Shown: positions 20,861 through 29,512 of the stretch, in pieces
Layout: each line of letters starts with the position of its first letter
Position numbering within the stretch: position 1 is the stretch's first letter
Assembly: GCA_946811185.2 (NCBI GenBank)
Contig: OX328107.1
Coordinates: 39,023,860-39,087,859, forward strand
Origin: Hippopus hippopus
Taxonomy: Eukaryota; Mollusca; Bivalvia; Cardiida; Cardiidae
Length of the DNA: 64,000 bases
Reading direction: 5' to 3'
Translations under genes and position numbers: made by a program
The notes under the pieces: generated by a model
Told to the model about the DNA's origin: nothing
Seen by the model: only the letters and a program-made list of their open reading frames with translations
Database searches by the model: none

Positions 20861-21513
20861 TACAATGCAAATTCGCAAATACCACGAGTTTTACATTTGT
20901 TTTCATATTCCGTAATGTCTTTATGCAATTGGTCATACCCCAAAAACATTGTATACTCACTGTCCATATCGTCGAAATCTCGTCGTCCTATGAATGGAGC
21001 AACATGTCTATAAGCGTCTTTTGTTGAAAGAGCTGAATTCACTACTTCTTCTGTAACATCTCTATCAAATAGAATATACCCTGACATGGTTTCCATTGAT
21101 TCTCCGTAGGAATGAACAGATCCTTTTTTGTAGCGTAAGTAAAAGTCAAATAGAACTGATTTCATTTTCAGAACGTTAAGAAAACTTTCTCCTGTTGTTC
21201 CTATGATAAAAGATGTCCATCGACTTGTGGATCGAAACAGCTTACTAATAACATTATCTTTCAAACAGCTATCTGCTAAATAAGTCTTGAGAACGAGATC
21301 CAAACCCGAATCGTCCACCATCATCGCAATAAAGTTGAATATAGCATACACTTTGTAGGACTTTTCTCCTTTTGCAATCCACTTAAACAATTTTCCGATC
21401 CAAATTTTCACACAGAAAAATTTAATGTTAACCTGTGTTCGTTCATCAAGCGTATGCTGTCGAACAAATTCCCCATAAATTTTTTCACGTAGTTCTATTG
21501 GTAACGGCAGCAT
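20860..21513 (-). CDS. 217-residue protein of unknown function, next to the polymerase
   Basis: An intact 217-residue ORF starting 79 bp after the polymerase stop and on the same strand, so the two are probably co-expressed. It is not recognisably an integrase, protease, ATPase or capsid protein. It is moderately basic, has a hydrophobic patch near residues 55-70 (KVYAIFNFIAMMVDD) and a C-terminal CKTRGICEFAL. The left inverted arm ends within it (near codon 146), so its last third is present twice in the element and its first two thirds once. No TTTC-loop hairpin follows. Confidence 0.65.
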   Translation of the reverse strand: MLPLPIELREKIYGEFVRQHTLDERTQVNIKFFCVKIWIGKLFKWIAKGEKSYKVYAIFNFIAMMVDDSGLDLVLKTYLADSCLKDNVISKLFRSTSRWTSFIIGTTGESFLNVLKMKSVLFDFYLRYKKGSVHSYGESMETMSGYILFDRDVTEEVVNSALSTKDAYRHVAPFIGRRDFDDMDSEYTMFLGYDQLHKDITEYENKCKTRGICEFAL

Positions 21514-21592
21514 GATTGTTATTTTTGACCAACGGCTAATATTTTTCCTCGACTTACTTTGACTGATTGGTACACAACAATGTGATATAAAA

Positions 21593-22798
21593 TTATTTTC
21601 TCAAACTTTTATAACCATAGGGTACAGTATCACTACCATTTACAATAACTCTCTTGGTGTATACAGAGCGAAACGTTTTTGTTTGTGGTTCACTGGTAAC
21701 CGTTCTATCTCTGTGTCTTTTAATTCTACAATCATACTGAATTTTGATTTCTATTGTGCGATCCAAAGCACATTTTGAATATGTATCGAAATTTACCACC
21801 TGTTTTGTATTGTAATCCAGAGTAATCCCCTTTACTTTACATTTGCTTATCTCTTCTCCATCTTTTGTTTTCATTTTGTAAGCATAATTCTTAGGTCCAA
21901 GCCCTCTGAATTGAGTAATTTTACAAGCAGGCTCTTCATCAGTCCATTTTCCTAGTCGGCTGTTAATGATAGGAGGATTCCATAATTCAGGGTCGTGAAT
22001 GTACATACAACTATCTGTATCGAAATACAGAACTCTATCTTTTAACTTTTCAAGAACGCTGTACAATTCCAACCTTGCATAAGCTGTTACGTAAGAATCT
22101 ACTACCACATTGGCTGTAGCGTGGGTGTCAATATGTTCCAACTTTGATTCATAGTTAACCAAGATGAATGAACAGTCCTCGTCAAAGATTTCTACATGCT
22201 TTACAATGAAATTGGGATTGGTGACTAATTCAAAATATTTAGACGGATCACTGATGTATTCCGTCTGGGTCATTTTTTCACGCTGAGCTAATTTTCCCCA
22301 AAGACAGTTCAACATAATCTTAGCAAATGATCTTCTCCCAGGATTTTTTTTAATACAACTTGGATCAAGACGAACACCTTCCGCCTTCTCATATTCACAA
22401 ACGAACTGATCTTTTTCTGAGTCTGATTGACACCAATCTGGATAACCACTGGCTTCTTGCTTAATTTTCAAGAAATTGTCCACATAATGTTTAAAGAACT
22501 GATCTGATACAGAATTGAAATGCCAAACTTCATACACTTGCAATAATCGATAACCACAGTCAAGAGCCTTGAATAATTCAAAAGTAACCCAAGTTCCGAC
22601 CAAAGCCCTCTCTTCTTTACCATGCCTACAAATGTTTGAGCTTTCTTCTGCACATTTCATACAGAGTGGAAACATCATTTTGTTGTTACAGTGAACTGGG
22701 AGAACGGGGTGAAACAAATCAGTTGGAGGTAAAACTTTACACTTGATTAATCCCTCATATTGTCGAATATTGTTCATGTCAATATTCTCAGCAGACAA
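21593..22798 (-). pseudogene. Protein-primed family B DNA polymerase, C-terminal part
   Basis: A 401-codon open frame matches the palm and thumb part of Polinton-type polymerase: a motif-B-like segment (RRSFAKIMLNCLWGKLAQ), the motif-C catalytic YFDTDS near residue 265, a K-x-KGITLDY segment and a C-terminus ending near DTVPYGYKSL. The family is normally about 1000 residues with an exonuclease domain in front. Here the exonuclease region is missing, and motif A (DICSLYP, 22846-22866) lies in another frame after a stop at 22813-22815, so at least one frameshift separates it from the open frame. Upstream homology ends near 23000, where a duplicated zinc-knuckle block begins. The gene is therefore truncated and probably inactive. 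Confidence 0.85.
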
Positions 22799-22995
22799 AA
22801 TTTCCGGTTGACCTACAGGATAGGATTTTTGTGTTTACAAACATAAGGGTACAGAGAACAGATATCAATGTACTTGATTTCCTTCTTGCTTTTTTTTCAT
22901 CAACATCAGGAACGCGATAATAGGCCACGGAGCTTCGCATTTTTTCCTGCGATCTCTTGGCACTCTGGGAACTTAAACAACACCGTGCCAACTCA
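22799..22995 (-). pseudogene. Frameshifted polymerase segment with motif A
   Basis: The bases directly upstream of the open polymerase frame still encode polymerase-like sequence (YIDICSLYPYV) in a different reading frame with stops. This is decay of the same gene, not a separate one. Confidence 0.65.
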
Positions 22996-22997
22996 AT

Positions 22998-23577
22998 GAA
23001 ACCGCCGTTTAGTGTGACAGGGGCTTAGGTCACAATATGCTAGCGTCTGTTGCTATAAATAGACCATTGGGTAAAGGTACACTACGTCAGCGTCTAGTAG
23101 TAAAGCTTTTTTTTATAAATAGCTCTATACGCTGTACTATCAGCTACAGAGTTTTTGATCAAGCGACGGTTGACAAACAATATGGGGTGGGTGGTGAGAG
23201 AACAAATATTTGTTTTACATGCAACGAAGCAGGACATTGGTCCAGAAATTGTCCAAAAAAGAAAATCAGACAGGAACATTTGTTTTTTTTTTTTTTGTCT
23301 ACGTGAATCCATACAGTCATGACATCGAAATTTCACCATCGTTTTACAACGTTGTCGGTCTCCAACATACGAAATTCGTCGGGACACTAAATTCATTCTG
23401 CAGTGAAAATAATGGAAAAAAAGTTCACTACAGACTACAATATCACCGGTTGAAAATCAGACCGTAGACATGCAGTCCGACACAACGGATATCACCGATT
23501 CAAAAATCTGCAAAATAACAGAACAGGCAGAGAAAAAAATATCTACAAGCGATAATCTAAGAAAACAACAAACTTTG
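22998..23577 (+). pseudogene. CCHC zinc-knuckle gene, first (truncated) copy
   Basis: Opening at 23037, the frame encodes a basic region and one complete zinc knuckle of the form CX2CX4HX4C (CFTCNEAGHWSRNC). A T-run expansion at about 23281-23296 then shifts the frame. The copy stops at 23577, where the sequence jumps back to the start of the second copy, so it is a tandem duplication of about 580 bp. Zinc knuckles bind single-stranded nucleic acid in retroviral Gag and CNBP-like proteins. Confidence 0.65.
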
Positions 23578-23578
23578 G

Positions 23579-24390
23579 AAACGCCGTTTAGTGTGACAGG
23601 GGCTTAGATCACAATATGCTAGCGTCTGTTGCTATAAATAGACCATTGGGTAGAGGTACACTACGTCAGCGTCTAGTAGTAAAGCTTTTTTTTTTTATAA
23701 ATACCTCTATACGCCGTACTACCAGATACAGAGTTTTGGATCAAGCGACGATCGATAAACGATATGGGGTGAATGGCGATAGAACAAGTGTTGATTTTAC
23801 GTGCAACGAAGCAGGACATTGGGTCAAAAAATGTCCAAAAAAAGAAAATCAGGCAGGAACAATTGTTTTTGTCTACGTCAATCCATACAGTCATGACATT
23901 GAAATTTTACCATCGTTTTACAACGTTGTCGGTCTCCAACATATAAAATTCGTCGGGACACTAAATTCATTCTGCAGTGAAAATACATGAAAAAAAAGTT
24001 CACCACAAGCTACATCCTCATCGGTTGAAACTCAGATCGTAGACATGCAGAGCGACACAACGGTTATCGACGATTCAGAAATCTGCAAAATAACAGAGCA
24101 GGTAGAGAAAAAAATATCTACAAATGATAATCTAAGAAAACAACAAACTTTGGATCTAAGAAACAACGAATTTTCTGCAGAACCGGGTTGTTCGTACAGA
24201 GAGGAAAAAAACAGCAAAACAACGAAAAGAAGAAAAACGAGTAACAAAGAACTGTTTCTTTTGCAAATCAACAAAACACGAGGATAAAATCTGTCCAGAT
24301 GTGGTATTAAAAAACAACGAAAGGAAAAGAAAACGTAAAACCAAATGTGAATCTGACATTCCAAAGAAAAAAAGAAAACATACTGAGTGA
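23579..24390 (+). pseudogene. CCHC zinc-knuckle gene, second copy
   Basis: This copy opens at 23616. Its first knuckle has lost the leading cysteine (Asp in its place) and an in-frame TGA follows at 23988-23990. The same frame continues to about 24287. A further shift exposes a second knuckle (CFFCKSTKHEDKIC) and a nuclear-localisation-like basic tail (KKKRKH) ending near 24390. The ancestral protein therefore had two CCHC motifs. It is now broken by a missing ligand, a stop and a frameshift. Confidence 0.65.
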
Positions 24391-24665
24391 AAAAAAGATT
24401 TCAATACAATATTGAATTTAATCAAAAAAGACTGACTAGATTTTTTTCATTCATTTTTTTGTCTTTACAGTTCATTCATTTTTTTGTCTTTACAATTTAT
24501 TCATTTTTTGTCTTTTATAGTTCATGATTTGATTTTTTCATTGTACATAAGTTCTTTTTGAAATAAGAAATATAAAATAATTACTTCTTACTTTTGACTT
24601 TTTTCTAGTTGTGACTGTAAGTTTTTTTTACTTTTGACAATTTGAAAAGAAAGATCTTTCGTGGT
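24391..24665. other. AT-rich spacer with TTCATTTTTTTGTC repeats
   Basis: Three to four copies of TTCATTTTTTTGTCTTTA lie between the zinc-knuckle and zinc-ribbon genes. No ORF is evident. Confidence 0.5.
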
Positions 24666-24673
24666 AGATGGTT

Positions 24674-24689
24674 AGCCCTGAAAAGGGCT
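24674..24689 (-). terminator. Histone-like stem-loop after the zinc-ribbon gene
   Basis: AGCCCTTTTCAGGGCT on the minus strand lies 32 bp beyond the stop, with AACCATCTACCACGAAAG following. This gene is in the unique centre, so the hairpin rule is not limited to the duplicated arms. Confidence 0.6.
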
Positions 24690-24720
24690 TTTTTGAAGGA
24701 TCTCACATTGACATCCAGCT

Positions 24721-24927
24721 CTACGATTCCTCCGCCCGATCCACTGGGATGATTTCACACCCACAGTGTTCACAGCAAATCGTCGAACCTTCATCATCAT
24801 CGTAAAATCCTTCATCTGGACCTGGACAGTTATGTTTCTACCCAAGATACTCAAGTATGGTAAAACATTTTCCACACTCTATCTGGCATCTGCTTGCACA
24901 GTGAGGGCACACAAGAATTCGAACCAT
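24721..24927 (-). pseudogene. Small zinc-ribbon protein split by an in-frame TAG
   Basis: From the ATG at 24925-24927, 29 codons contain a CPHC...C...CGKC pattern. TAG follows at 24838-24840, and the same frame continues for 38 codons containing CCEHCGCEII. Four or more Cys pairs in about 67 codons suggest a zinc-ribbon domain. A type-A promoter lies upstream and a TTTC-loop hairpin downstream, so this was one transcription unit. The TAG is either a recent nonsense mutation or a read-through codon. No longer frame overlapping it has comparable signals. Confidence 0.6.
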
Positions 24928-25040
24928 CCTGCAACAAATATGTTTTTTATGTAAAATATCGCTGGGCTTTATAGCTTTACAGGGGATTGAACTAGTTGAC
25001 CCGTGACGTCATTTTCTCCTATGTTTTTCCCGCGTCGGCG
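24928..25040 (-). promoter_or_regulatory. Type-A promoter of the zinc-ribbon gene
   Basis: TATA is at 24967-24973 and TGACGTCA at 25004-25011, read on the minus strand, with the AGCCCAGCGATATTTTAC start region. The ATTGG box is not seen here; the shared block ends upstream of the CRE. Confidence 0.6.
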
Positions 25041-25139
25041 TTTCATTAACATTGTGCATTCAAATCGATAGTTATATCGGTGTTTTTTTCACCACTCCCA
25101 ATTCAGTGTCACACAGTACAATCCCGGTGTTTTCCGCCA

Positions 25140-25276
25140 GGTCCGAGCTCTTTAAAAATTTCAATCCTCTGTAAACGTATAAAACTCAGCGTTATTTTCA
25201 TACAATCACCATTTCTTTGATTCTCAGCTAACGATTACTTCGAAAAGCAGTATCAATATTTGGAACCAGTTTCAAT
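25140..25276 (+). promoter_or_regulatory. Type-B promoter of the 257-residue gene
   Basis: GAGCTCTTTAAA, TATAAAA at 25178-25184 and CTCAGCGTTATTTTC are followed by a leader almost the same as that at 27440-27531. The match includes the bases around the ATG, so the whole promoter-leader cassette was duplicated. Confidence 0.6.
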
Positions 25277-26050
25277 ATGAAGCACAACTTAGATGAAATC
25301 AACTTGGACGATTTTCCACCAGTGGAAAACAATGAAGACGTTCTTTCATCAGTTATAAATTCGACAATCATCAATCCGTCACCGGTGTTAAATTCGACAA
25401 TCATCATTCCATCGACGGTGCTGGACAACATTTATGAAGAGGTAAAGCAGCTAAATTTGAAACAAGATAGCATGATGACCCGGATCATAGATCAGTTGGA
25501 GACTTTAAACAGACATTTGGAGGAAATTAAAACTTTAGGCGCAAGTACTGAACAGCTCAGTAGAAATATCGAGGTACTACGCCAACAGGATCAGTGCATT
25601 TCAACAACTCCTGTGAAGATCCCTGTGGAGTTCGACTTTGATAAATCCAATCTTCACAAGCTAGTGGATTCTATCGTAAGTGTTGTGAAGAAAAATCAAC
25701 CGAAGAAAAAACAGCCAGAGGAAAAACAACCAAGAAAAACAACAAAACGGAAATCTGAGGAAGATGTTAGCCATCTCCACAAGGAACAGAGAGTTGATCA
25801 AAAGCCAACTACACCAATATTGTCAGGCCAGGGCAAATACGGGAAAAACATTGATAATCACGTTGATTTCAAGATCCCGAAAAAAACAAAGACAGAGGGA
25901 AAACAACCAAGAAAAACAACAAAACGGAAATCTGAGGAAGACGATAGCCATCTCCACAAGAAACAGAGAGCTGATCAAAAGACAACTACACCAATAATGA
26001 CCGGTCAGGGCAAATACGGGAAAAACATTGATAATCACGTTGATTTCTAG
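25277..26050 (+). CDS. 257-residue coiled-coil protein with duplicated basic C-terminus
   Basis: An intact ORF of unknown function. Residues 1-50 are acidic/polar (LDDFPPVENNED). Residues 50-105 form a predicted coiled coil (EEVKQLNLKQDSMMTRIIDQLETLNRHLEEI). The C-terminal half has a repeated block of about 60 residues, each with QPRKTTKRKSEED, SHLHK and GQGKYGKNIDNHVDF. The second block ends at a TAG where the first has a Lys codon, and a similar frame goes on for a few codons to a Cys-Arg end, so the present stop may be secondary. Basic Lys/Arg clusters suggest nuclear targeting or DNA binding. Its promoter is near-identical to that of the 101-residue gene. Confidence 0.65.
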   Translation: MKHNLDEINLDDFPPVENNEDVLSSVINSTIINPSPVLNSTIIIPSTVLDNIYEEVKQLNLKQDSMMTRIIDQLETLNRHLEEIKTLGASTEQLSRNIEVLRQQDQCISTTPVKIPVEFDFDKSNLHKLVDSIVSVVKKNQPKKKQPEEKQPRKTTKRKSEEDVSHLHKEQRVDQKPTTPILSGQGKYGKNIDNHVDFKIPKKTKTEGKQPRKTTKRKSEEDDSHLHKKQRADQKTTTPIMTGQGKYGKNIDNHVDF

Positions 26051-26099
26051 ATCCCGAAAACGCCAAAGAAAAGCTGTCGGTAGAGAAAAAACACAGCTT

Positions 26100-26703
26100 C
26101 CAAAACAGTCCTTTTCAGGACTAACCCAACAGTTTTTTTCAGAGCTAACCCAACAGTCCTTTTCAGGACTAACCATCTACCACGAAAGTTCTATCTTTCT
26201 TCAAATTGTCATAGTTCTTTTCGGAGCTAACCCAGCAGACCTTTTCAGGACTAACCATTACCACGAAAGATCTATCTTCAAGATGTCAGACGAAAGTTCT
26301 ATCTTCAAGCTGTCAGACGAAAGTTCTATCTTCAAGTTGTCATTTCTTCAAATTGTCACAGCTCTTTTCAGAGCTAACCCAACAGTCCTTTTCAGGACTA
26401 ACCATCTACCACGAAAGATCTATCTTCAAGATGCCAGACGAAAGTTCTATCTTCAAGCTGTCAGACGAAAGTTCTATCTTCAAATTGTCATTTCTTCAAA
26501 TTGTCACAGCTCTTTTCAGAGCTAACCCAACAGTCCTTTTCAGGACTAACCATTACCACGAAAGATCTATCTTCAAGATGCCAGACGAAAGTTCTATCTT
26601 CAAGCTGTCAGACGAAAGTTCTATCTTCAAGTTGTCATTTCTTCAAATTGTCACAGCTCTTTTCAGAGCTAACCCAACAGTCCTTTTCAGGACTAACCAT
26701 CTA
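26100..26703 (+). repeat. Array of histone-like stem-loops and ACGAAAG boxes (centre)
   Basis: An array of about four to five repeats follows the 257-residue ORF and is built like those in the arms: paired TTTC-loop hairpins, each pair followed by ACGAAAG boxes. It ends exactly where the right inverted arm starts, so this array may have been the recombination site that created the arm. Confidence 0.85.
26107..26122 (+). terminator. Histone-like stem-loop after the 257-residue gene
   Basis: AGTCCTTTTCAGGACT is the first hairpin after the stop and the first of the central array. The stem bases differ from the AGCCCT type but pair equally well. Confidence 0.55.
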
Positions 26704-26706
26704 TTC

Positions 26707-26918
26707 TATTTGATAGAGATGTTACAGAAGAAGTAGTGAATTCAGCTCTTTCAACAAAAGACGCTTATAGACATGTTGCTCCATTCATAGGACGACGAGA
26801 TTTCGACGATATGGACAGTGAGTATACAATGTTTTTGGGGTATGACCAATTGCATAAAGACATTACGGAATATGAAAACAAATGTAAAACTCGTGGTATT
26901 TGCGAATTTGCATTGTAA
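26707..26918 (+). pseudogene. 3' fragment of the 217-residue ORF (right arm)
   Basis: The last third of the 217-residue ORF is copied here in inverted orientation, starting where the arm starts. It lacks its own start region. A Met later in the frame would give about 60 residues, but no promoter precedes it; the hairpin array does. Confidence 0.8.
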
Positions 26919-27240
26919 AAAATTATTTGCGAATAATTCATTGTAAATAATTCATTGCGAAAAAAATATTTCATTGTGATTTTTTCATTGTGATTAATTC
27001 ATTGTGAATAATTCATTGTGAAAAAAATATTTCAGTGCGATTTTTTTCATTGTCAAGAAATTGTTTTTTACACTGTATTGTAAAAATGTTTCAGTGTGAT
27101 TTTTTCAATGTTAAGAAATTGTTTTTATGCTGTATTGTAAAAATGTTTCCTTGTGATTTTTTCATTGTCAAGAAATGTTTTCATTGTCAAGAAATTTTTT
27201 ATGATGCATTGCAAAAAAAGTTTCATTGTTTAGTTCTGTT
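26919..27240. repeat. TTCATTGTGA tandem repeats (right)
   Basis: Mirror of the left TTCATTGTGA block, following the truncated 217-residue ORF fragment. Confidence 0.75.
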
Positions 27241-27404
27241 CAATAAATAAAAGTTCAAAAAAACAATAGAGCTCTTCATTCTGTTTTTCCCCAAAGACTT
27301 GTTCTGTCTACATTTTTTCCATACAGCGTCTCATAACTTTTTTGCTATATTAGCATGAAACGTAGCATGGAAAAAATGTATGTGCTTTCTGCCAGGTCCG
27401 AGCT

Positions 27405-27531
27405 CTTTAAAAAATTTCAATCCTCTGTAAACGTATAAAGCCCAGCGTTATTTTCATACAATCACCATTTCTTTGACTCTCAGCTAACGATCACTTCGAA
27501 AGCAGTGTCAATATTCGGAAACAATATCAAT
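27405..27531 (+). promoter_or_regulatory. Type-B promoter of the 101-residue gene
   Basis: TATAAAG at 27434-27440 is followed by CCCAGCGTTATTTTC and about 90 bp of leader. It shares the TATA/start core with type A but has GAGCTCTTTAAA upstream instead of CRE and ATTGG boxes. Confidence 0.6.
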
Positions 27532-27837
27532 ATGGAGGAGGTAAATCATCAACTACGTGAGGCTCTCCAAGAATATCTAAATGCCGGGCTGCAGTTATTG
27601 CAACTAACCACTCATCTCGTAGGAGAGGAGGAACAAAACCAACTACAACGTATAACACAGCCATACAAAGATCTCGGCGAAAGATTAGTTCAACTATTAT
27701 TAAAGACAACACCGGATATCATTTTGGTTGATATCGAATTTGGGAGAAAGATTACTTTCGATAATGGAGCAATGGTGATCAGAAAGAGAGTTGAAGCATG
27801 CCCCATTTGCCAAGCGAATTTCGGATGCTGTCATTAG
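27532..27837 (+). CDS. 101-residue helical protein with CPxC...CCH tail (right copy)
   Basis: A protein of unknown function: a helical N-terminal half rich in Gln, Leu and Glu (EEVNHQLREALQEYLNAGLQ), a central segment with DIILVDIEFGRKITFDNGAMV, and a C-terminus with CPICQANFGCCH. The start chosen is the first ATG after the TATA box; the frame is open further upstream only through non-ATG codons. Its promoter and 5' leader are almost the same as those of the 257-residue gene, so one was copied from the other. A TTTC-loop hairpin follows at 27871-27886. Confidence 0.65.
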   Translation: MEEVNHQLREALQEYLNAGLQLLQLTTHLVGEEEQNQLQRITQPYKDLGERLVQLLLKTTPDIILVDIEFGRKITFDNGAMVIRKRVEACPICQANFGCCH

Positions 27838-27870
27838 AAGTGGAAAAAAACACAGCCTCCAAAACAAAAC

Positions 27871-27886
27871 AGCCCTTTTCAGGGCT
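27871..27886 (+). terminator. Histone-like stem-loop after the 101-residue gene (right)
   Basis: AGCCCTTTTCAGGGCT lies 34 bp past the stop, followed by ACCCATCTACCACGAAAG. This copy has ACCCA, the typical metazoan histone flank. Confidence 0.6.
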
Positions 27887-28084
27887 ACCCATCTACCACG
27901 AAAGTTCTATCTTTCTTCAAATTGTCATTTCTTCAAATTGTCAAAACTCAAAAGATTTAAAATCAGAAAGTCATAGAATAGTCAAACTCTAGTTTTTTTC
28001 TAACCCGAACAAGAAAAAATGCAACAAAGCCACGGGTTGGTCAACAATAAAACATTTAGTATTAGAAATAAAACGCTGATTCTG

Positions 28085-28233
28085 ATTGGACAACATTAAT
28101 TTGGAGCCAAAACAGCATGAAACGCCGACTCGGGAAAAACATAGGAGAAAATGACGTCATGGGTCATCTAGTTCAATCCGTCTGAAAAGCTATAAATCTC
28201 TGCGATATATTTTCCATACATTTCATTTTCACA
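28085..28233 (+). promoter_or_regulatory. Type-A promoter of the 104-residue gene
   Basis: The ATTGG box is at 28085-28089, TGACGTCA at 28152-28159 and TATAAAT at 28191-28197. The start-site region differs from the others (CTCTGCGATATATTTTCC) but keeps the spacing. Confidence 0.65.
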
Positions 28234-28548
28234 ATGGCTTCAAGACCATCACTCCTCGTCGCTTGGATGGATGCCGAGCGAAAGTTAACAAGAGCAAGGA
28301 GACAAATCGTTTTGCTTAAACAGCGCTTAGTTGGAGTGAGAAGACGATACGAGAGGGCTCAGCTTGCTAATAACAGGGTGTTCTGTTATAACCTTCGGAT
28401 GAAGGAACTCATTATTGAGGGCATGCTTGAAATGTATTTTCAGTATGTTATTTCAAAAACAGAGCAGGTAGACCGTCTTTTCCGCGCGCAAATCGCCGCT
28501 GAAAGGAGTGAGTCAGACAGCGAATCGACTGATGCTGATACTGAATAA
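28234..28548 (+). CDS. 104-residue coiled-coil protein with acidic tail (right copy)
   Basis: A protein of unknown function. Residues 12-45 are strongly basic and helical (RKLTRARRQIVLLKQRLVG), a heptad-like region runs to about residue 85, and the last 15 residues are Ser/Asp/Glu-rich (ESDSESTDADTE). Both arms keep an identical, undamaged sequence, while neighbouring genes have stops or frameshifts. That points to recent duplication, conversion or constraint. The start is the first ATG about 37 bp below a TATAAAT box. It could be a small DNA-binding or virion-core protein; this is a guess from charge pattern only. Confidence 0.65.
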   Translation: MASRPSLLVAWMDAERKLTRARRQIVLLKQRLVGVRRRYERAQLANNRVFCYNLRMKELIIEGMLEMYFQYVISKTEQVDRLFRAQIAAERSESDSESTDADTE

Positions 28549-28579
28549 ACATTTTCAAAAATCAGCCCTTCTCAAAAAC

Positions 28580-28595
28580 AGCCCTTTTCAGGGCT
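28580..28595 (+). terminator. Histone-like stem-loop after the 104-residue gene (right)
   Basis: AGCCCTTTTCAGGGCT begins about 32 bp after the stop and is followed by AACCATCTACCACGAAAG. The 6-bp stem, TTTC loop, ACCA flank and purine-rich box about 12 nt downstream match the layout of histone 3' ends. Confidence 0.6.
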
Positions 28596-28686
28596 AACCA
28601 TCTACCACGAAAGTTCTATCTTTCTTCAAAATTGTCATTTCTTCAAATTGTCAAACTTCTTTCTTTTAGAAGAGTTACACTCCAAA

Positions 28687-29045
28687 GAGTAAAAAAAACT
28701 CAGAAAAAGACTAAGTCCAACCCAGCGCTCAGTCTTTTAGAGAAAAAATATTCATACGTGAAGAAAAAACTAAGTCCAACTCAATGGTCAGGCTTTTAGA
28801 AAAGAAAAATCATTCATAGATGCAGAAAAAACTAAGTCCAACTCAATGCCTAGACATTTAGAAAGAGAATTCATTCATAGATGCAGAAAAAACTAAGCCC
28901 AATTCAGTGCTCAGACATTTAGAAAGAAAAAAATCATACATAGGTGAAGAAAAAACTAAGTTCAACTCAATAGCCAGACATTTAGAAAAAATCATTTATA
29001 GGTGCAAAAAAATCTAAGTTCAACTCAGTGATATAGGAATAAAAT
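28687..29045. repeat. Inner tandem array (right arm)
   Basis: Mirror of the left inner array, between the 104- and 46-residue genes. The unit count is about the same in the two arms, unlike the outer arrays. Confidence 0.8.
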
Positions 29046-29158
29046 AAAAAAAAAAAAAAGCCTAAAAAGTGATCCATTACACATATAAAATACTAAACTC
29101 TTGGTTATTTTTCTCATTCACCATTAGCTTTTCGTAAAACCTGAACCAGTATCCCACA

Positions 29159-29299
29159 ATGTTCGGATTAACATTTTTTCTCTCATTGCTCTTCTGGTTA
29201 GAAGAAAGAGAACGTTTCAGATATATCAGACATGAAATTGACCATCTAATGCAAATGCTAGATAAAATGGAATCAATCAAAAGAAAGAGAGGAGGATAA
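29159..29299 (+). CDS. 46-residue membrane/coiled-coil small protein (right copy)
   Basis: The predicted protein starts with a hydrophobic stretch (FGLTFFLSLLFWL, one possible membrane anchor or signal), continues as a charged amphipathic helix (EERERFRYIRHEIDHLMQMLDKM) and ends in a basic tail (KRKRGG). It is the first ATG after an in-frame stop. A TATAAAA-like sequence lies at 29085-29092, and a TTTTCA hairpin with TCTTTC motifs follows the stop at 29326-29341. Gene order and the shared 3' signal make it a better candidate than the antisense 67-codon ORF. Function is unknown. Confidence 0.5.
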   Translation: MFGLTFFLSLLFWLEERERFRYIRHEIDHLMQMLDKMESIKRKRGG

Positions 29300-29325
29300 A
29301 AAAGTGCATTCTGTACAAAAAAGGC

Positions 29326-29341
29326 AACCCTTTTCAGGGCT
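29326..29341 (+). terminator. Histone-like stem-loop after the 46-residue gene
   Basis: AACCCTTTTCAGGGCT keeps the TTTC loop and the inner stem, with one mismatched pair near the base of the stem. It is the weakest member of the set. Confidence 0.4.
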
Positions 29342-29512
29342 AGCTATCTTAAATAAACATCTTTCTTTTCATTTTGTCAGAAGACTCATAATAAAAAAAA
29401 GTCATAGGTTAGTTAAACTCTAGTTTTTTCTAACCCGAACAAGAAAATGTAACAAAGCCATGGGTTGGTCAACAATAAAACATTTAGTATTAGAAATAAA
29501 ACGCTGATTCTG

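Larger units (their letters stand above)
15142..21076. repeat. Left inverted arm of the Polinton-like element
   Basis: The 5.9-kb arm is the near-identical reverse complement of 26702-31837. Identity stops at 21076, inside the 217-residue ORF whose full copy is on this side. It is about 0.8 kb longer than the other arm, mainly because its outer tandem array has about 25 units instead of about 15. In gene order from the tip it carries the 76-residue acidic/Cys-tail ORF, the 46-residue ORF, the 104-residue coiled-coil ORF, the 101-residue ORF and the 3' part of the 217-residue ORF, all on the minus strand. Confidence 0.9.

Noticed and set aside
22788..22991. 67-codon ORF as a separate gene
   Set aside because: Same strand and position as the frameshifted polymerase segment; motif A is visible in the overlapping frame.
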